This document shows positions 7,202-7,266 of a stretch of 7,266 nt of DNA, piece after piece (within the stretch, counting starts at the first letter, position 1; every line of letters starts with the position of its first letter). The stretch spans positions 1 through 7,266 of the forward strand of contig DFEO01000161.1 of the NCBI GenBank assembly GCA_002368715.1. Reading direction: 5' to 3'. Below the pieces are notes generated by a model. That model had not been told where the DNA came from. It saw only the letters and a program-made list of their open reading frames with translations, and searched no databases. This DNA comes from Ruminococcus sp. UBA3800 (GTDB lineage: Bacteria; Bacillota; Clostridia; Oscillospirales; Ruminococcaceae). The translations under genes were made by a program, and so were the position numbers.

Positions 7202-7248
7202 CTATATCACCGTTATTTCTAAGTCAAAGCTCAAAGGCTCAGCCCTGC

Positions 7249-7266
7249 TTATTCCTCATAAGGGAT
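7249..7266 (-). other. Possible last codons of an upstream gene (unidentified)
   Basis: The 65 bp upstream of rapZ open on the minus strand in a frame reading IPYEE and then TAA (7251-7249). A second frame reads SLMRNKQG and then TGA (7241-7239). Either could be the C-terminus of the preceding gene; murB is a common neighbour of rapZ in Firmicutes, but five to eight residues cannot identify it. Only about 48 or 37 bp would then separate it from rapZ, with no convincing promoter or terminator between, which suggests that rapZ continues an operon begun outside the window. Confidence 0.25.

Noticed and set aside
7202..7235. A promoter for rapZ (TTGACT followed by TATAGA)
   Set aside because: The spacer would be only 15 bp and the -10 would run into the rapZ start codon, so the ribosome binding site could not be in the transcript.
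7219..7245. Repeated CTTTGAG/CTTTGAC upstream of rapZ as an operator
   Set aside because: The repeats are short and imperfect, do not form an inverted repeat and are within chance expectation.
1..7266. Mobile elements, CRISPR arrays, tRNA or rRNA genes
   Set aside because: No repeat arrays, transposase or integrase motifs or RNA-gene-like structures were seen; nearly all the sequence is explained by five conserved genes.

Overview
The window is a compact block of bacterial core genes, all read from the minus strand. It most resembles a Gram-positive Clostridia-type genome, probably of the Ruminococcaceae/Oscillospiraceae kind. This rests on the gene content (RapZ followed by WhiA, a Firmicutes-style DnaE, and a YfmF/YfmH M16 peptidase pair), on AGGAGG-type ribosome binding sites and on moderate GC content. 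The exact taxon is inference; there is no rRNA or other taxonomic marker here.

In transcription order (high to low coordinate) the layout is as follows. Positions 7266-7202 hold a short leader that may contain the last codons of an upstream gene. rapZ (7201-6347) is followed 2 bp later by whiA (6344-5421). dnaE (5406-1858) follows after 14 bp, with a near-perfect Shine-Dalgarno. A 114-bp spacer (1857-1744) is the only substantial intergenic region. Then come yfmF (1743-460, TTG start) and yfmH (467 to beyond the left edge), which overlap by 8 bp.

rapZ-whiA-dnaE looks like one transcription unit linking a nucleotide-binding regulator, a division-linked DNA-binding protein and a replicative polymerase. 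The usual yvcK gene between rapZ and whiA is absent. The 114-bp spacer carries a textbook sigma-A promoter (TTTACA, 17 bp, TATAAT, extended -10), a 13-bp perfect palindrome over the predicted start site, and a 9-bp-stem hairpin in the predicted 5' UTR. So the M16 pair seems to have its own promoter and possibly its own control. No terminator is visible after dnaE, so read-through is also possible.

The two M16 proteins divide the labour seen in heteromeric M16B enzymes. YfmH has the zinc motif HFLEH and YfmF lacks it but keeps the C-terminal Arg/Tyr element. I found no mobile element, CRISPR array, tRNA, rRNA or clearly novel system. The most interesting unexplained material is the regulatory-looking spacer at 1744-1857.
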